Below, in pieces: positions 1 to 9,810 of a DNA stretch of 54,389 nt. The number at the start of each line of letters is the position of its first letter. Positions within the stretch are counted from its first letter, which is position 1. Under the pieces are notes generated by a model. The model saw only the letters and a program-made list of their open reading frames with translations, was not told the origin of the DNA and searched no databases. The stretch lies in contig JACQAK010000165.1 of assembly GCA_016194985.1 (NCBI GenBank), positions 1-54,389 of the forward strand, in the 5' to 3' direction. The translations under genes and the position numbers were made by a program. This stretch comes from Bacteroidota bacterium (GTDB lineage Bacteria > Bacteroidota > Bacteroidia > B-17B0 > Aurantibacillaceae).

Positions 1-171
1 GTTAGTAACGCAGTCCAAAGTGTGGAAAATCCGAAACCAGCGCCTGCCTGGGAATACGTAGCAATCCCTGAAGGGTCATCATCGCTTGCACCAGTTATCA
101 AACCAGGTCCTAAAACACGCAAAGCTTTTTTAATTTTTACTGAAAATTTTGTCGTACTCTGCATGAAGTGA
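1..171 (+). CDS. 3' end of an unidentified plus-strand reading frame (partial)
   Basis: Frame 1 is open from the window edge to a TGA at 169-171 (56 codons). The peptide is Pro/Ser rich in the middle and I recognise no family. Its last 40 bases overlap the 3' end of the minus-strand gene at 130-354, so one of the two may be spurious. The start lies outside the window. It is listed because nothing else explains the first 129 bases. Confidence 0.25.
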   Translation, partial: VSNAVQSVENPKPAPAWEYVAIPEGSSSLAPVIKPGPKTRKAFLIFTENFVVLCMK

Positions 172-354
172 TTTTTTAAGTTTTCGTTTTCTAATAATTA
201 CTGTAATTAAAAAAATAAGGAATGAAATACCTGTGCTAATAGATAAAATAAGGCCGTATAGAGAGCGGTAAATGCTGATGTGGAAAAGGAAATAGAGGTT
301 GAGTGCAATACATGCACCAAGAACAAACATCGTTATGTAAAAGATCCATTTCAT
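130..354 (-). CDS. small two-span membrane protein
   Basis: This 74-residue protein has two hydrophobic helices (about residues 3-26 and 32-53), then a basic Arg/Lys stretch and a charged C-terminus. It begins 2 bases after the stop of the PHP-domain gene, so the two are probably co-transcribed. I recognise no family. A helper or membrane anchor for the secreted upstream product is conceivable but unsupported. Confidence 0.5.
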   Translation of the reverse strand: MKWIFYITMFVLGACIALNLYFLFHISIYRSLYGLILSISTGISFLIFLITVIIRKRKLKKSLHAEYDKIFSKN

Positions 355-356
355 CT

Positions 357-2228
357 TTATTTGAGCATGATTTTTTTGGTCAGTGATCCTTTAATGGTTC
401 TAATTTTCACTACATATTCTCCTTTTGGATATATACTCAAGTCAATAGCTATTTTACATTGAGTTGCACAATCATTCACCCATTTATTCGTAATGAGCTG
501 TCCGGCCATATTGATGACTTCGACAAGGAAACTACCGGCTGAAAATTCGTTCAACTCAATAGTTACTAATCCGTTGGTGGGATTAGGAAAAACATTGATA
601 GATGCAAGCGAGCTGTTTTCTTTAACACCATTAATGGTATTCAGATTTAATGTGTCTGAATTAGAAAAACAGAAACTGTTTCCAACCCTTACATAATAGT
701 CTCCCGGCTGCGTTGCTATATAACTCTGCCCGGTTGCTCCATTGATTATGGTGTTATTGTAAAACCATTGATTATTGACTGTAGAACTGGATGTTAATGT
801 ATTTCCATTCACCGTAATACTTGGTGTTACTGGTGGGCCTACTACGATGGTTCGGGTTACTGAAGCACTACTGCCGTTACTATTTGTGGTTACCAATGTT
901 ACCTGGTAATTTCCTGTTGCTGAATACGACACATTGGTGTTTTGAAAACTAGATGTGGAAGATGTACCACCCGGCATAGACCAGCTCCATGAAGTCGGGC
1001 TATTCCAGGAATTATCCATCAAGGTAATTTCTTGTCCTGGACAGATGGTATCTGCTGTTGATGAAAACGCAGCGACAGGGGCATTATTTGTAACCGCATC
1101 ATTTCTCTTATACCAAATGGGTGATGTCCACATTGTATTTCCATCAGCTTGCACCACACGGATGTAATAATAGTAGCTGGTATTGTTATTAATCGTATGG
1201 GCATAGGTCAACGTATTAGTATTTGAACTGGAAGTCAATGCAGTTGGAGAAGATCCGCTACCTGGAATACCATAATACACCGTAATGGATGATGTATTCT
1301 CTCCATCAGGATCTGATATACTAACAGATAAAGTCGGACTACCCGCTTGTGTGTATATCGAACCCATAGGCTGTGCATTAATGGAGAAATTGATTTTCAC
1401 GTTCCAATCATCCGAACTGTAAAATCGCATCCGTTTTAATCCGTCTAAAATATTTGCTCTTGTGAGAGATGTTGCTAATACCACTAATCTTCCTGCTGAT
1501 TGGCGACCAAATACCGAATTATGAGTGTCATGATCTAGTCCAGCACCAGTGTGATAGCCTTGTCGTAGAGCATTATTATAATCCGTGATATTGTTAGAAG
1601 TGGAAGGATTAGAATACGTTGTATTGCTTGAGTTTGCCGGACCACTGCGAGCAGCCAAACCGATGATTGCATTGTCAGCAATTTGACTGACAGAAGTAGC
1701 AAGTATATTATCATAGTCTCCTGTGTTAGGATGGGCGAGATACGCAAATGCTCCGTTTTTGGCATTGATTTTTTTCCATAATGAACGGTAATCATTCTTG
1801 GCGACATATACATCATAATTGTTCGCTTCCCAACCAATCAAAGAATCGTACCCATAAACCAATACGTGTCCCCCTCCTGAAATCACACCCCATTCCATTC
1901 CATACAAAGCCACAAACGTTCCATCAACATTGGCTGAATCAGCTTGGCGTAGACCTTTATGAAAATAAGTAGGTGAAACCATTCCAGCTTGTGCATGGTT
2001 ATGATCACTGATACCATAAAAATCCACATGCTGTGATTGCTTTGCGTAAGTGAAATCCTGAAAAGGCGTTGTCATTTGAGAAGACAAGCTATCCTGGTTG
2101 CCATCTGAATAGGAAGAATGAGCATGAATGTTACCAAAGTAATAGTTATAGCTTTGAGCTTTTACAATAGTGGTTATAAAGAGGGGAGCAAACATAAGGC
2201 TCTTAAATATGGAAGTAAGCTTAATCAT
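357..2228 (-). CDS. secreted PHP-domain phosphoesterase-like protein with PKD and T9SS sorting domains
   Basis: A signal peptide (about residues 1-24) is followed by a PHP/CehA-type metallohydrolase domain. Visible candidate metal ligands are H35 and H37 (NIHAHSSYSDG), D75 and H76 (SDHNH), E112, H121 and H166 (LAHPN). After a beta-rich segment comes a PKD-like domain (roughly residues 385-470) and a C-terminal T9SS type A sorting domain starting around the VFPNPTNG motif. The product should be exported through the outer membrane and attached or released by T9SS. The family acts on phosphoesters; the substrate cannot be told. The downstream two-span membrane protein is 2 bases away. Confidence is high for the domains and low for the reaction. 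Confidence 0.85.
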   Translation of the reverse strand: MIKLTSIFKSLMFAPLFITTIVKAQSYNYYFGNIHAHSSYSDGNQDSLSSQMTTPFQDFTYAKQSQHVDFYGISDHNHAQAGMVSPTYFHKGLRQADSANVDGTFVALYGMEWGVISGGGHVLVYGYDSLIGWEANNYDVYVAKNDYRSLWKKINAKNGAFAYLAHPNTGDYDNILATSVSQIADNAIIGLAARSGPANSSNTTYSNPSTSNNITDYNNALRQGYHTGAGLDHDTHNSVFGRQSAGRLVVLATSLTRANILDGLKRMRFYSSDDWNVKINFSINAQPMGSIYTQAGSPTLSVSISDPDGENTSSITVYYGIPGSGSSPTALTSSSNTNTLTYAHTINNNTSYYYYIRVVQADGNTMWTSPIWYKRNDAVTNNAPVAAFSSTADTICPGQEITLMDNSWNSPTSWSWSMPGGTSSTSSFQNTNVSYSATGNYQVTLVTTNSNGSSASVTRTIVVGPPVTPSITVNGNTLTSSSTVNNQWFYNNTIINGATGQSYIATQPGDYYVRVGNSFCFSNSDTLNLNTINGVKENSSLASINVFPNPTNGLVTIELNEFSAGSFLVEVINMAGQLITNKWVNDCATQCKIAIDLSIYPKGEYVVKIRTIKGSLTKKIMLK

Positions 2229-2292
2229 CTTTTTACTGTAGCAGGCTAAGAAGCCATTTTTATCATATTAGTTAATTTTAATTTATTTGTTT

Positions 2293-3024
2293 TTAAATTG
2301 ACATTCCTATTAAGAGAAATATTAGAAACCCGGAGAAAAAACAAGCGGTTTGCCAGGGTGATTCTTTTTCTTCATGAGCTTCAGTCAATAACTCTTCTGT
2401 AACCAGGAATAGCAAAGCAGCTAACCCAAATGATAGCACCAGTTCCAACATTTCCTGTGAAAGACCTGCAAGTAACGTAATACCAATGATTGCCCCAACA
2501 AAAAAAGTTAAGCCAAGCCCTACTAGGATCATAACCATCTTTCTATTGGAAACTGCACTTTTACTACAAGCCAGCGTAACTGCCAAACCCAGCGAAAACA
2601 CTTCCAGCGCCAACGCAACTGATAATAAAATTCCTTCTTTATTTCCGGCAGCAAAGCCAACACCAAGCAGTAGACCATCTATTAAAAGATCAATTCCCAT
2701 CGCTATCAGTAAGCCCATCGGTAATGCGCCTTTTTTTTCTTTACCTTCTTCTTTAGCTTCCAGTTTTTCAACATAGTGTTTTATGAGTAGCATGGTTGCT
2801 ATTCCCAAACCGAAACCAATTCCTACTTCCAATGGTTTGTGTTGCTTGATGATATCAGGAAGCAACTCTACCGCTACAACAGAAAACACGACCCCCGCAG
2901 CGAAATGAAGTACTCCACTAATAAATGCGCCACTTGGCTTTCTTACTAAACCTGTTAAACCACCGATGATAATAGATACCACCGGTAGTAGAGCATAAAT
3001 CATTATATTGAGAAGTGCCGTCAT
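2293..3024 (-). CDS. ZIP-family metal transporter-like protein
   Basis: The 243-residue polytopic protein has about eight hydrophobic helices and a short Lys/Glu-rich cytoplasmic loop (residues 85-100), as in ZIP/ZupT transporters. The helix-4 signature appears as D112-x3-D116-G where canonical members have H-x3-D-G, and the helix-5 motif keeps E141 but lacks the usual His. Metal selectivity may therefore differ from zinc/iron importers. It lies 38 bases after a paralogous ZIP-like gene, at the end of the operon headed by the RND efflux pump. Whether it imports or exports metal cannot be decided from sequence. Confidence 0.75.
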   Translation of the reverse strand: MTALLNIMIYALLPVVSIIIGGLTGLVRKPSGAFISGVLHFAAGVVFSVVAVELLPDIIKQHKPLEVGIGFGLGIATMLLIKHYVEKLEAKEEGKEKKGALPMGLLIAMGIDLLIDGLLLGVGFAAGNKEGILLSVALALEVFSLGLAVTLACSKSAVSNRKMVMILVGLGLTFFVGAIIGITLLAGLSQEMLELVLSFGLAALLFLVTEELLTEAHEEKESPWQTACFFSGFLIFLLIGMSI

Positions 3025-3062
3025 TTTATTTTTCTTTTAGTATTCATTTCTTGTTTTACATT

Positions 3063-3782
3063 TTATACCAGCAATCCGATAATTAAAAAAACAGCGAATC
3101 CTATTGCCAATAAAGTTGTATTGCGGTATACTTTGCTTTCTCTAACTTCTGATGTCAATACTTTTGTGAACAGTAAAGTTGCCCCAAATGGCAGAATGAT
3201 TTTCATCCATCGTTCAGGTAGTTGGGGAAGCAATAATAAGATGATCGTAGCTGTTACAATAAATAGAATAGATAATAAACTCAAGTATAGTATTGTTTTT
3301 TTAGAACTTCTTTCTTCTTCTTTACAAATTTCTATTACTGTTAGACCCAAAGAAAAGGCTTCTAAAGCCATTGCCGTTGCTAATAAAATGCCTTCTACTT
3401 TGCCAAATGAAAAACCAATTCCAAGTGCAAGACCATCTACCGAAAGATGAATAGCAATGATAATAAGTACTGCTTTCCATCTACTATCTTTGGGACGTAC
3501 ATTTTCCAGTTTATAATTTTGCTTGTCAAAGAAATGTGTTATTAGCGTCATTGCAATTATTCCCAGCCCTATGCCAACACATGTCTCTAGCGTTCGATGC
3601 TGTCTGATGACAGCTGGCATAAGTTTTACGACTACAACTGATAAGATTGAACCTATAGCAAAAATGTGTAGAGTGTCCGTAAACACTTTACTCACCCTTT
3701 TCTTAAATACATTCAACACCGCAGTCAGGATAGCCAGAGCGGGAAGAAGTGCATAGCTTGATGAACCAAAATATGTTGTCAT
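3063..3782 (-). CDS. second ZIP-family metal transporter-like protein
   Basis: This paralogue of the next gene has the same helix layout. Its helix-4 motif keeps the histidine (AIHLSVDGLALG), and the helix-5 motif reads MALEAFS. I chose the ATG at 3782 (239 residues) because similarity to the neighbouring ZIP begins there. An in-frame ATG at 3902 would add 40 residues with no transmembrane or family character. It sits between the RND adaptor gene and the other ZIP gene, and all face the same way. Tandem ZIP paralogues behind an efflux system suggest metal re-uptake or balancing, which is inference. Confidence 0.72.
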   Translation of the reverse strand: MTTYFGSSSYALLPALAILTAVLNVFKKRVSKVFTDTLHIFAIGSILSVVVVKLMPAVIRQHRTLETCVGIGLGIIAMTLITHFFDKQNYKLENVRPKDSRWKAVLIIIAIHLSVDGLALGIGFSFGKVEGILLATAMALEAFSLGLTVIEICKEEERSSKKTILYLSLLSILFIVTATIILLLLPQLPERWMKIILPFGATLLFTKVLTSEVRESKVYRNTTLLAIGFAVFLIIGLLV

Positions 3783-3906
3783 GGTTTTATGTTTTTTAAA
3801 ATATGGCGGGCGTGAGACCTGGCTATGAAAAAAGATACATCTATTATATATCCAAAAGGAACCAAGCCCCCGCCCATATAATTTATCTATACCATATTTC
3901 ATCTTA

Positions 3907-5088
3907 TTACTCTTCTTCTTCGCTATTTTTAAGTTTTGATAATAAAGAATAAGCTCCTTTTACTACGTACTGATCTTTTTTGTCAATTGCAGTATTTTTT
4001 AATTCTGTATAACCACCTTCTGAAATTCCCGTTTCAACCTCTTTCATGTCATAAACTGATTTTGTTTGCGTTTCGCCTTCTTTCGATTTTACATTTTCAG
4101 TGCCTTTAAATACAAATACATAATTTTTACCCTCAAAATTGACAATTGCTCCATCAGGCAAAGTGGCCACTTTGCTGTTTCCCGTTTCTATTATGGCAGT
4201 AAAATAACTACCTGGCAATAAATCCTTGTCTGCGGCTGATAAATTACAATGGACTTGAACAGTTCTGTCCTGTCCGATTTCACGACCTATTAAACTAATT
4301 GTTGTGGTTCGTTCTTTATTTTCATTAGAAAGTGTAAACAAAACTTTTTGACCTACAGCAAGTACTGGAAGGTCTCTTTCAAAGACGGTCAACTCTGCGT
4401 GCATATTTTCAGTATCCGCCAATTTGAAAATTACATCTTGTGGATTGATGAAAGCGCCAATGTTTGTGCTTATTTGCGTGCAATACCCGTTGATTGGCGA
4501 ATAAATATTTATGGAAGATTGTATATTTCCATTTTCAATCGATTCGATATCCAAATTCAAAATCTTCAATTTTGCTTTCAGTCCGTTTGTTTTGCCCACA
4601 AGTGTGTTATAGGTTGACTTTGATTGTTGCAGGGTTTTTTGAGCATTTACATTTTCTTTCGCAAGTTCTGTTTGTCTTTCAAAATCAGACTTTGCAAAAT
4701 CCAGTTGAGATTTTGCTTCAATGTAGTCCTGCTGCATCTGGATATAATCAGGATTTTCTATAACAGCAATCAATTGTCCTTTTTTAACTTGGGAACCTTG
4801 TAATAAATTAATTTGCTTTAAAATGCCTCCAAAAGGAATGGCTACACTTATTAATTGTTGCGGTGGCACGTCCAATTTTCCTGTAGTTTTTATAGTACCA
4901 CTTAGCTCTCTTTCTAATACAGGCGAAACCTCTATTCCAATCGTTTTCACCTGATCTTCTGTAAGCTCTGCAACTGATGACGCTTCTTCATGTTTTTCTG
5001 ATTCTTCCTCTGCTTTTTTTTCTCCACAAGAAGTAAAAATGAGGCAAGCAATAAGTGTTATAAAGGTGATATGTTTTATGTTTTTCAT
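3907..5088 (-). CDS. RND efflux periplasmic adaptor lipoprotein (CusB/CzcB family)
   Basis: A lipoprotein signal ends in IFTSC (lipid Cys about residue 21). It is followed by a Glu-rich linker, a beta-barrel/lipoyl half with QGSQVKKGQLIAVIE, a long alpha-helical hairpin (about residues 125-180), the second lipoyl half (YSPINGYC) and a membrane-proximal domain. This is the layout of membrane fusion proteins that bridge the inner-membrane RND pump and the outer-membrane channel. At 393 residues it is of usual length. It lies 11 bases downstream of the pump gene, so the two are surely one operon. The likely cargo is divalent or monovalent heavy metal. Confidence 0.92.
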   Translation of the reverse strand: MKNIKHITFITLIACLIFTSCGEKKAEEESEKHEEASSVAELTEDQVKTIGIEVSPVLERELSGTIKTTGKLDVPPQQLISVAIPFGGILKQINLLQGSQVKKGQLIAVIENPDYIQMQQDYIEAKSQLDFAKSDFERQTELAKENVNAQKTLQQSKSTYNTLVGKTNGLKAKLKILNLDIESIENGNIQSSINIYSPINGYCTQISTNIGAFINPQDVIFKLADTENMHAELTVFERDLPVLAVGQKVLFTLSNENKERTTTISLIGREIGQDRTVQVHCNLSAADKDLLPGSYFTAIIETGNSKVATLPDGAIVNFEGKNYVFVFKGTENVKSKEGETQTKSVYDMKEVETGISEGGYTELKNTAIDKKDQYVVKGAYSLLSKLKNSEEEE

Positions 5089-5099
5089 AATTGTTTGTT

Positions 5100-8000
5100 T
5101 TATTTCGTTAATCCTGATAAAAATTCTAATGTGATAATACTGCGGTTATAATCAAGCAGTGTGCTTAAATAATTTTGCTTGATGTCTTCCGCCTGTTGCA
5201 AGTTTATAACATGCTCTGCATAGCTGATTTCACCTTTTTGAAATGATAAGGTACTTTTACTGGAAATCAGTGCTGCATTTGGCATGCCGCTTTCTTTATA
5301 ATATGCCAGGGATCTTTGCCCTTTCAAATACTGTTCGTAAGCAGCAGTGATTTCAGCAATGATATTATTTTCAGCTTGCTTATAAACCAGCTCGGTATTT
5401 TCTTTTAATAATTCTGCTGCTTTTATTTTAGCTCTTTGAGGCCCTATCCATAAGGGAATGGCTACGCCAGCCATAAAGCCCTGAAATCTATTCCCATATC
5501 CAGCCAAAGGAGCAGTAGTTAAATCATTACCATAAGGCACTCCATAAAGCGTCTGATTAAAATAGCCAAATGTTATATCGGGGAGTAAAGTGTTTTTTTC
5601 TACCTTCTTTTGATTTTCAGCTATCTGAATTTGCTGTTTGATATACATAACGTAGGGATTTTTAGCGCTTAAAGCTGAATCCACTTTAAAGCTTAATATC
5701 GCTTCATCATTATGAGAATCTGTAAAATTAGCAGGAGCACTATTTAGAATAGCTTTCAGACGAGAACTGATAATATTGCGGTCATTTTCCAATTGCTCCA
5801 ACTGGTTTTTTATTTCCCTGCTTCTAGCCTCAGAAGTTGATTTTTCCAACAAGGTTGATTCACCCGTTTTATACCTTAAGTCAGATGCTTTAGTTAAGTT
5901 ACTATATAAGCTATCGCGCTTTAGTAATAATTCTCTTCGTTGATTAAGATACAGCCAATCATAATATATCTGCTTAACATTATAGATCACCTCAGTTTCA
6001 GTAAGTTTTTTCTTTAGCATACTTCCTTCCAAATAAGAGCCTGCCAATTTGTTTTTGGCGGCAATGGTAGTTGGAAAGGGAATGGATTGCGAAATAGTTA
6101 TATTATTATCGCTTTTTGCATAACTATTGTATTGACCATAAGTTAGATTAACATTGGTTTTTCCAATATCACTGGCCGTTTTTCTTAGAAATTGATATTG
6201 CTGTATTTCCTTATCCGCAGCTAAAAGCGAATTATTGTTTTTAAGTGCAGCCGAAATCCAGTCATCTATTACTTTACCATTTTGCGCAGATGAGAATTGG
6301 GGAATCAGTGTCAGTAAAATAATACTAACTGCAACCATTTTTTTGTCAACGAATTTTTTACGCATTTTTTCAAAATAAATAAACAAACATGGCAATACAA
6401 CCAGAGTCAGGATTGTACTACTTATTAAGCCGCCGATCACAACCGTTGCAAGGGGCCTTTGTACTTCTGCACCGTTACTAGTGGCTAAAGCCATAGGTAA
6501 AAATCCTAAAGAGGCAACAAAAGCTGTCATTAATACCGGCCTTAACCTCACCGAAGTTCCTTTTAAAATGATTTCTTTAATATCTGTAAGCCCGGATGCT
6601 CTCAGCCGGTTAAACTCACCAATTAAAACGAGACCATTTAAAACAGCAACACCAAATAAAGCGATAAAACCTACACCAGCTGAAATGCTAAACGGCATGC
6701 CTCTTAAGAGTAATGCAAAAACACCACCTATTGCGGCCATTGGAATCGCACTGAATATTAAAAGTGCCTGATTGAATGAACTGAAAGTGAAATACAATAA
6801 CAAAATAATTAGCGCCAATGATACCGGTACTGCAATCGATAAACGTTTAGAGGCTTCCTCTAGATTTTTAAACTGGCCGCCATAACGAATAAAATAGCCC
6901 GAAGGTAACTTAACATTAGCATCAATCTTACCTTGTATCTCTTTCACTACACTTGCTATATCACGGCCTCGAACGTTGAAACCAACAATAATCCTGCGTT
7001 TTCCTTCTTCTCTTTGGACTTGGTTAGGCCCAATTTTCATACTGACATCAGCCAACTGACTTAATGGAATTTGCTGACCTGTTTTATTACTTACATATAG
7101 ATTTTGAACATCTGCTAATGTTTGACGGCTTTGTTTATCCAGCCTTAACACTAGGTCAAATCTTTTCTCTCCTTCATAAACTATACCGGCAGATTGCCCT
7201 GCGAATGCCGTATTTACTGCCTGGTTCACGGTTTCAATATCCAGTCCGAATTTGGCCAATTGACCACGGTTTATGTTAACTACTATTTGAGGCAAACCAC
7301 CTACTTTTTCAACATAAATGTCTTTTGCTCCTTCCGTAGTGCCGGAGAGTTTTCCTATCTTTTCAGCTAAGGTTGCTAATTCGTCCATATCATCTCCGAA
7401 TATTTTGATTCCTACATCCTGTCTCACACCGCTAATTAGTTCGTTAAAACGTAATTGTATCGGTTGTGAGAACCCAAAATTAACACCCGGAATATTCTCA
7501 AGTGCTTCCTGCATTTTATTCGCCAATTCTTCTCGATCATGTGCGGAAGTCCATTCAGATTTTGGCTTTAGCATAATAGTTAAGTCACATGCTTCCATAG
7601 GCATTGGATCTGTTGGGATTTCGGCAGCCCCTATTTTTCCAATAATTTCTTTCACTTCAGGGAATTTTTTTATTAGAATATCAGATGCCATAGTTACTTT
7701 TTCAACTGTTTCGCTCATGGAGCTCCCAGTCAAAAGTCTTGTTTCCACAGCAAAATCCCCTTCTTCTAAAGTTGGAATAAACTCCCCCCCCATATTCATA
7801 AAAATGATAATACAAACAATAAATAATCCTACGGCTGAAGCAACGGTTAAGAGTTTACGTTTCAAAGCCCCAATCAAAATTGGTGTATACAAACGCTGAA
7901 AGAACTCTATCATTTTATCAGAGAAAGTTTTTTTAGTTGGTATTTTTTTACTTAAAAATAAAGCTGACGCCATTGGCACATAAGTCAGCGATAAAATGAA

Positions 8001-9464
8001 AGCTCCTAAAATGGCAAAAGATACGGTCTGTGCCATTGGCCCGAACATTTTCCCTTCGATACCAACTAGGGCTAATAAAGGCAGATAAACAATAAGAATA
8101 ATAATTTCGCCAAAAGCCGCAGAACTCCTTATTTGAACAGCTGCATGGTATACTTCACCATCCATTTCGGTTTGTGTTAATTTATTTTTATTGCTTCTAT
8201 AATGTAAATGGTGCAGTGTGGCCTCAACTATAATAACGGCACCGTCTACTACCAATCCAAAATCAATTGCACCTAAGCTCATTAAATTACCTGATACGCC
8301 AAATAAATTCATCATACTAATGGCAAATAACATTGCTAATGGAATAACAGATGCCACTACCAATCCAGCCCTGAGATTACCAAGAAATAATACCAAAACG
8401 AATATGACAATCAAGGCACCTTCAATCAAATTGTTTTTAACTGTGTCAATTGCTTTTTTTACTAATTCACTACGATCCAGGTAGGGCTCTATTTGAACGC
8501 CTTCAGGCAGAGACTTAGTTATATCCGCAATTCTTTCCTTTACAGCAGTGACAACGATATTTGAATTTTCTCCTTTTAGCATCATTACAATACCTCCAAC
8601 CGCCTCTCCTTCAGCATTTCTTGTTAAGGCGCCATATCTGTTTGCCGATCCAAACTGAACCTTTGCAATATCTCTTATTAATACAGGCGCCCCGTTATCA
8701 ATATTTTTCACAATAATGGTCTCAATATCACTCAGGCTTTTAATTAAGCCTTCTGTTCTGATGAAGTACGCATTTGGTTTTTTATCTATGTAGGAACCGC
8801 CTGTATTTTGGTTATTGCGCTGCAATGCTTCGTAAACATCACCAATACTAATGCCGTAACTGCGCAGCCGGTCGGGGTTTAGGGCGATCTCATATTGTTT
8901 CAATATACCACCAAAACTATTAACTTCCGCAATTCCGGGAATACCCAATAACTGCCTTCGGATAATCCAATCCTGAATGGTTCTTAATTCAGCAGCATTA
9001 TATTTTTTTTCATATCCTTTTTTTGCATGTACTACATATTGGTAAATTTCTCCTAAACCTGATGAAATAGGTGATAGTTCGGGTGATCCTATCCCATTCG
9101 GAATTTCTTTTGTAGCTGCAATCAGTTTTTCGCTTACTTGTTGCCTGGCCCAATAAATATCCACTCCATCCTTAAAGACAATGGTCACTACCGATAGGCC
9201 AAAGCGAGATATAGACCTTACTTCTTCCAATTTTGGAATAGTAGCCATTGTTTGCTCAATAGGAAAAGTAATCAAACGTTCAACCTCCTGTGAAGCCAAG
9301 GAAGGCGAAAGTGTTATAATTTGCACCTGATTGTTTGTGATGTCAGGCACTGCATCTATAGGCAGCTTACTTAATGAGTAGCTTCCCCAGATAATCAAGG
9401 CAATAGTAAAAATGCCAATTATCATTTTATTTTTGATACTGAATGAAATTATTTTATCTAACAT
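5100..9464 (-). CDS. heavy-metal RND pump fused to a TolC-like outer-membrane factor (CzcA/CusA-OMF)
   Basis: At 1454 residues it is about 400 longer than a plain HME-RND pump. Residues 1 to about 1035 form the RND permease: N-terminal transmembrane helix, two porter domains, and the helix-4 proton-relay motif DFGLVVDGAVIIVE near residues 401-415, which resembles CzcA-type divalent-cation pumps. From about residue 1045 a complete outer-membrane-factor domain follows (helix-rich, residues to 1454). The joint carries a segment resembling a signal peptide with a cleavage-like SSAQ end. The fusion would give inner-membrane pump and outer-membrane channel from one gene, joined by the adaptor encoded 11 bases downstream. 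No stop codon separates the halves. Confidence 0.92.
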   Translation of the reverse strand: MLDKIISFSIKNKMIIGIFTIALIIWGSYSLSKLPIDAVPDITNNQVQIITLSPSLASQEVERLITFPIEQTMATIPKLEEVRSISRFGLSVVTIVFKDGVDIYWARQQVSEKLIAATKEIPNGIGSPELSPISSGLGEIYQYVVHAKKGYEKKYNAAELRTIQDWIIRRQLLGIPGIAEVNSFGGILKQYEIALNPDRLRSYGISIGDVYEALQRNNQNTGGSYIDKKPNAYFIRTEGLIKSLSDIETIIVKNIDNGAPVLIRDIAKVQFGSANRYGALTRNAEGEAVGGIVMMLKGENSNIVVTAVKERIADITKSLPEGVQIEPYLDRSELVKKAIDTVKNNLIEGALIVIFVLVLFLGNLRAGLVVASVIPLAMLFAISMMNLFGVSGNLMSLGAIDFGLVVDGAVIIVEATLHHLHYRSNKNKLTQTEMDGEVYHAAVQIRSSAAFGEIIILIVYLPLLALVGIEGKMFGPMAQTVSFAILGAFILSLTYVPMASALFLSKKIPTKKTFSDKMIEFFQRLYTPILIGALKRKLLTVASAVGLFIVCIIIFMNMGGEFIPTLEEGDFAVETRLLTGSSMSETVEKVTMASDILIKKFPEVKEIIGKIGAAEIPTDPMPMEACDLTIMLKPKSEWTSAHDREELANKMQEALENIPGVNFGFSQPIQLRFNELISGVRQDVGIKIFGDDMDELATLAEKIGKLSGTTEGAKDIYVEKVGGLPQIVVNINRGQLAKFGLDIETVNQAVNTAFAGQSAGIVYEGEKRFDLVLRLDKQSRQTLADVQNLYVSNKTGQQIPLSQLADVSMKIGPNQVQREEGKRRIIVGFNVRGRDIASVVKEIQGKIDANVKLPSGYFIRYGGQFKNLEEASKRLSIAVPVSLALIILLLYFTFSSFNQALLIFSAIPMAAIGGVFALLLRGMPFSISAGVGFIALFGVAVLNGLVLIGEFNRLRASGLTDIKEIILKGTSVRLRPVLMTAFVASLGFLPMALATSNGAEVQRPLATVVIGGLISSTILTLVVLPCLFIYFEKMRKKFVDKKMVAVSIILLTLIPQFSSAQNGKVIDDWISAALKNNNSLLAADKEIQQYQFLRKTASDIGKTNVNLTYGQYNSYAKSDNNITISQSIPFPTTIAAKNKLAGSYLEGSMLKKKLTETEVIYNVKQIYYDWLYLNQRRELLLKRDSLYSNLTKASDLRYKTGESTLLEKSTSEARSREIKNQLEQLENDRNIISSRLKAILNSAPANFTDSHNDEAILSFKVDSALSAKNPYVMYIKQQIQIAENQKKVEKNTLLPDITFGYFNQTLYGVPYGNDLTTAPLAGYGNRFQGFMAGVAIPLWIGPQRAKIKAAELLKENTELVYKQAENNIIAEITAAYEQYLKGQRSLAYYKESGMPNAALISSKSTLSFQKGEISYAEHVINLQQAEDIKQNYLSTLLDYNRSIITLEFLSGLTK

Positions 9465-9589
9465 AATTTTCTAGTTTACGGGACTATTTTTTTATTTTTT
9501 GTTTTGAGAGCATATATCTTAACTTATTTTATAGAATAAAGCCAAAAAGTTGGCAGAATAATATAACTAGGTTTATGTTCAATTAAATC

Positions 9590-9727
9590 CTATTTGATAT
9601 GATGAATGAAAAAGTGGTGTACTTTCAGGTAAATCCCAAATAAAAGTAATCCGGAGGCTGTAACTATGACAATGTGCTTAAGCACAATACTAAGCGTAAT
9701 AGAATTACGCTTTTTTTTTCTTTTCAT
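9590..9727 (-). CDS. tiny basic single-span membrane protein
   Basis: A 45-codon frame starts with ATG at 9727. It has a strongly basic N-terminus (MKRKKKR), one hydrophobic helix (about residues 14-34) and a His-rich end (VHHFFIHHIK). It lies between the His/Cys-rich secreted protein and the fused RND pump, on the same strand and with small gaps. Comparable short genes beside metal pumps suggest an accessory peptide. The family is unknown, and length alone makes this a moderate call. Confidence 0.45.
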   Translation of the reverse strand: MKRKKKRNSITLSIVLKHIVIVTASGLLLFGIYLKVHHFFIHHIK

Positions 9728-9810
9728 TCAAAATTAATAAATGGAAATCATTAACGCAGGAGGCGTACCAATACATTTAATGTAACTGCGAGAAATTATA
9801 GCCTCTAGAA

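Noticed and set aside
7318-7899. A 193-residue plus-strand frame antisense to the RND pump.
   Set aside because: It lies fully inside a clearly real pump gene and shows the Ser/Ile/Pro bias of a shadow frame.
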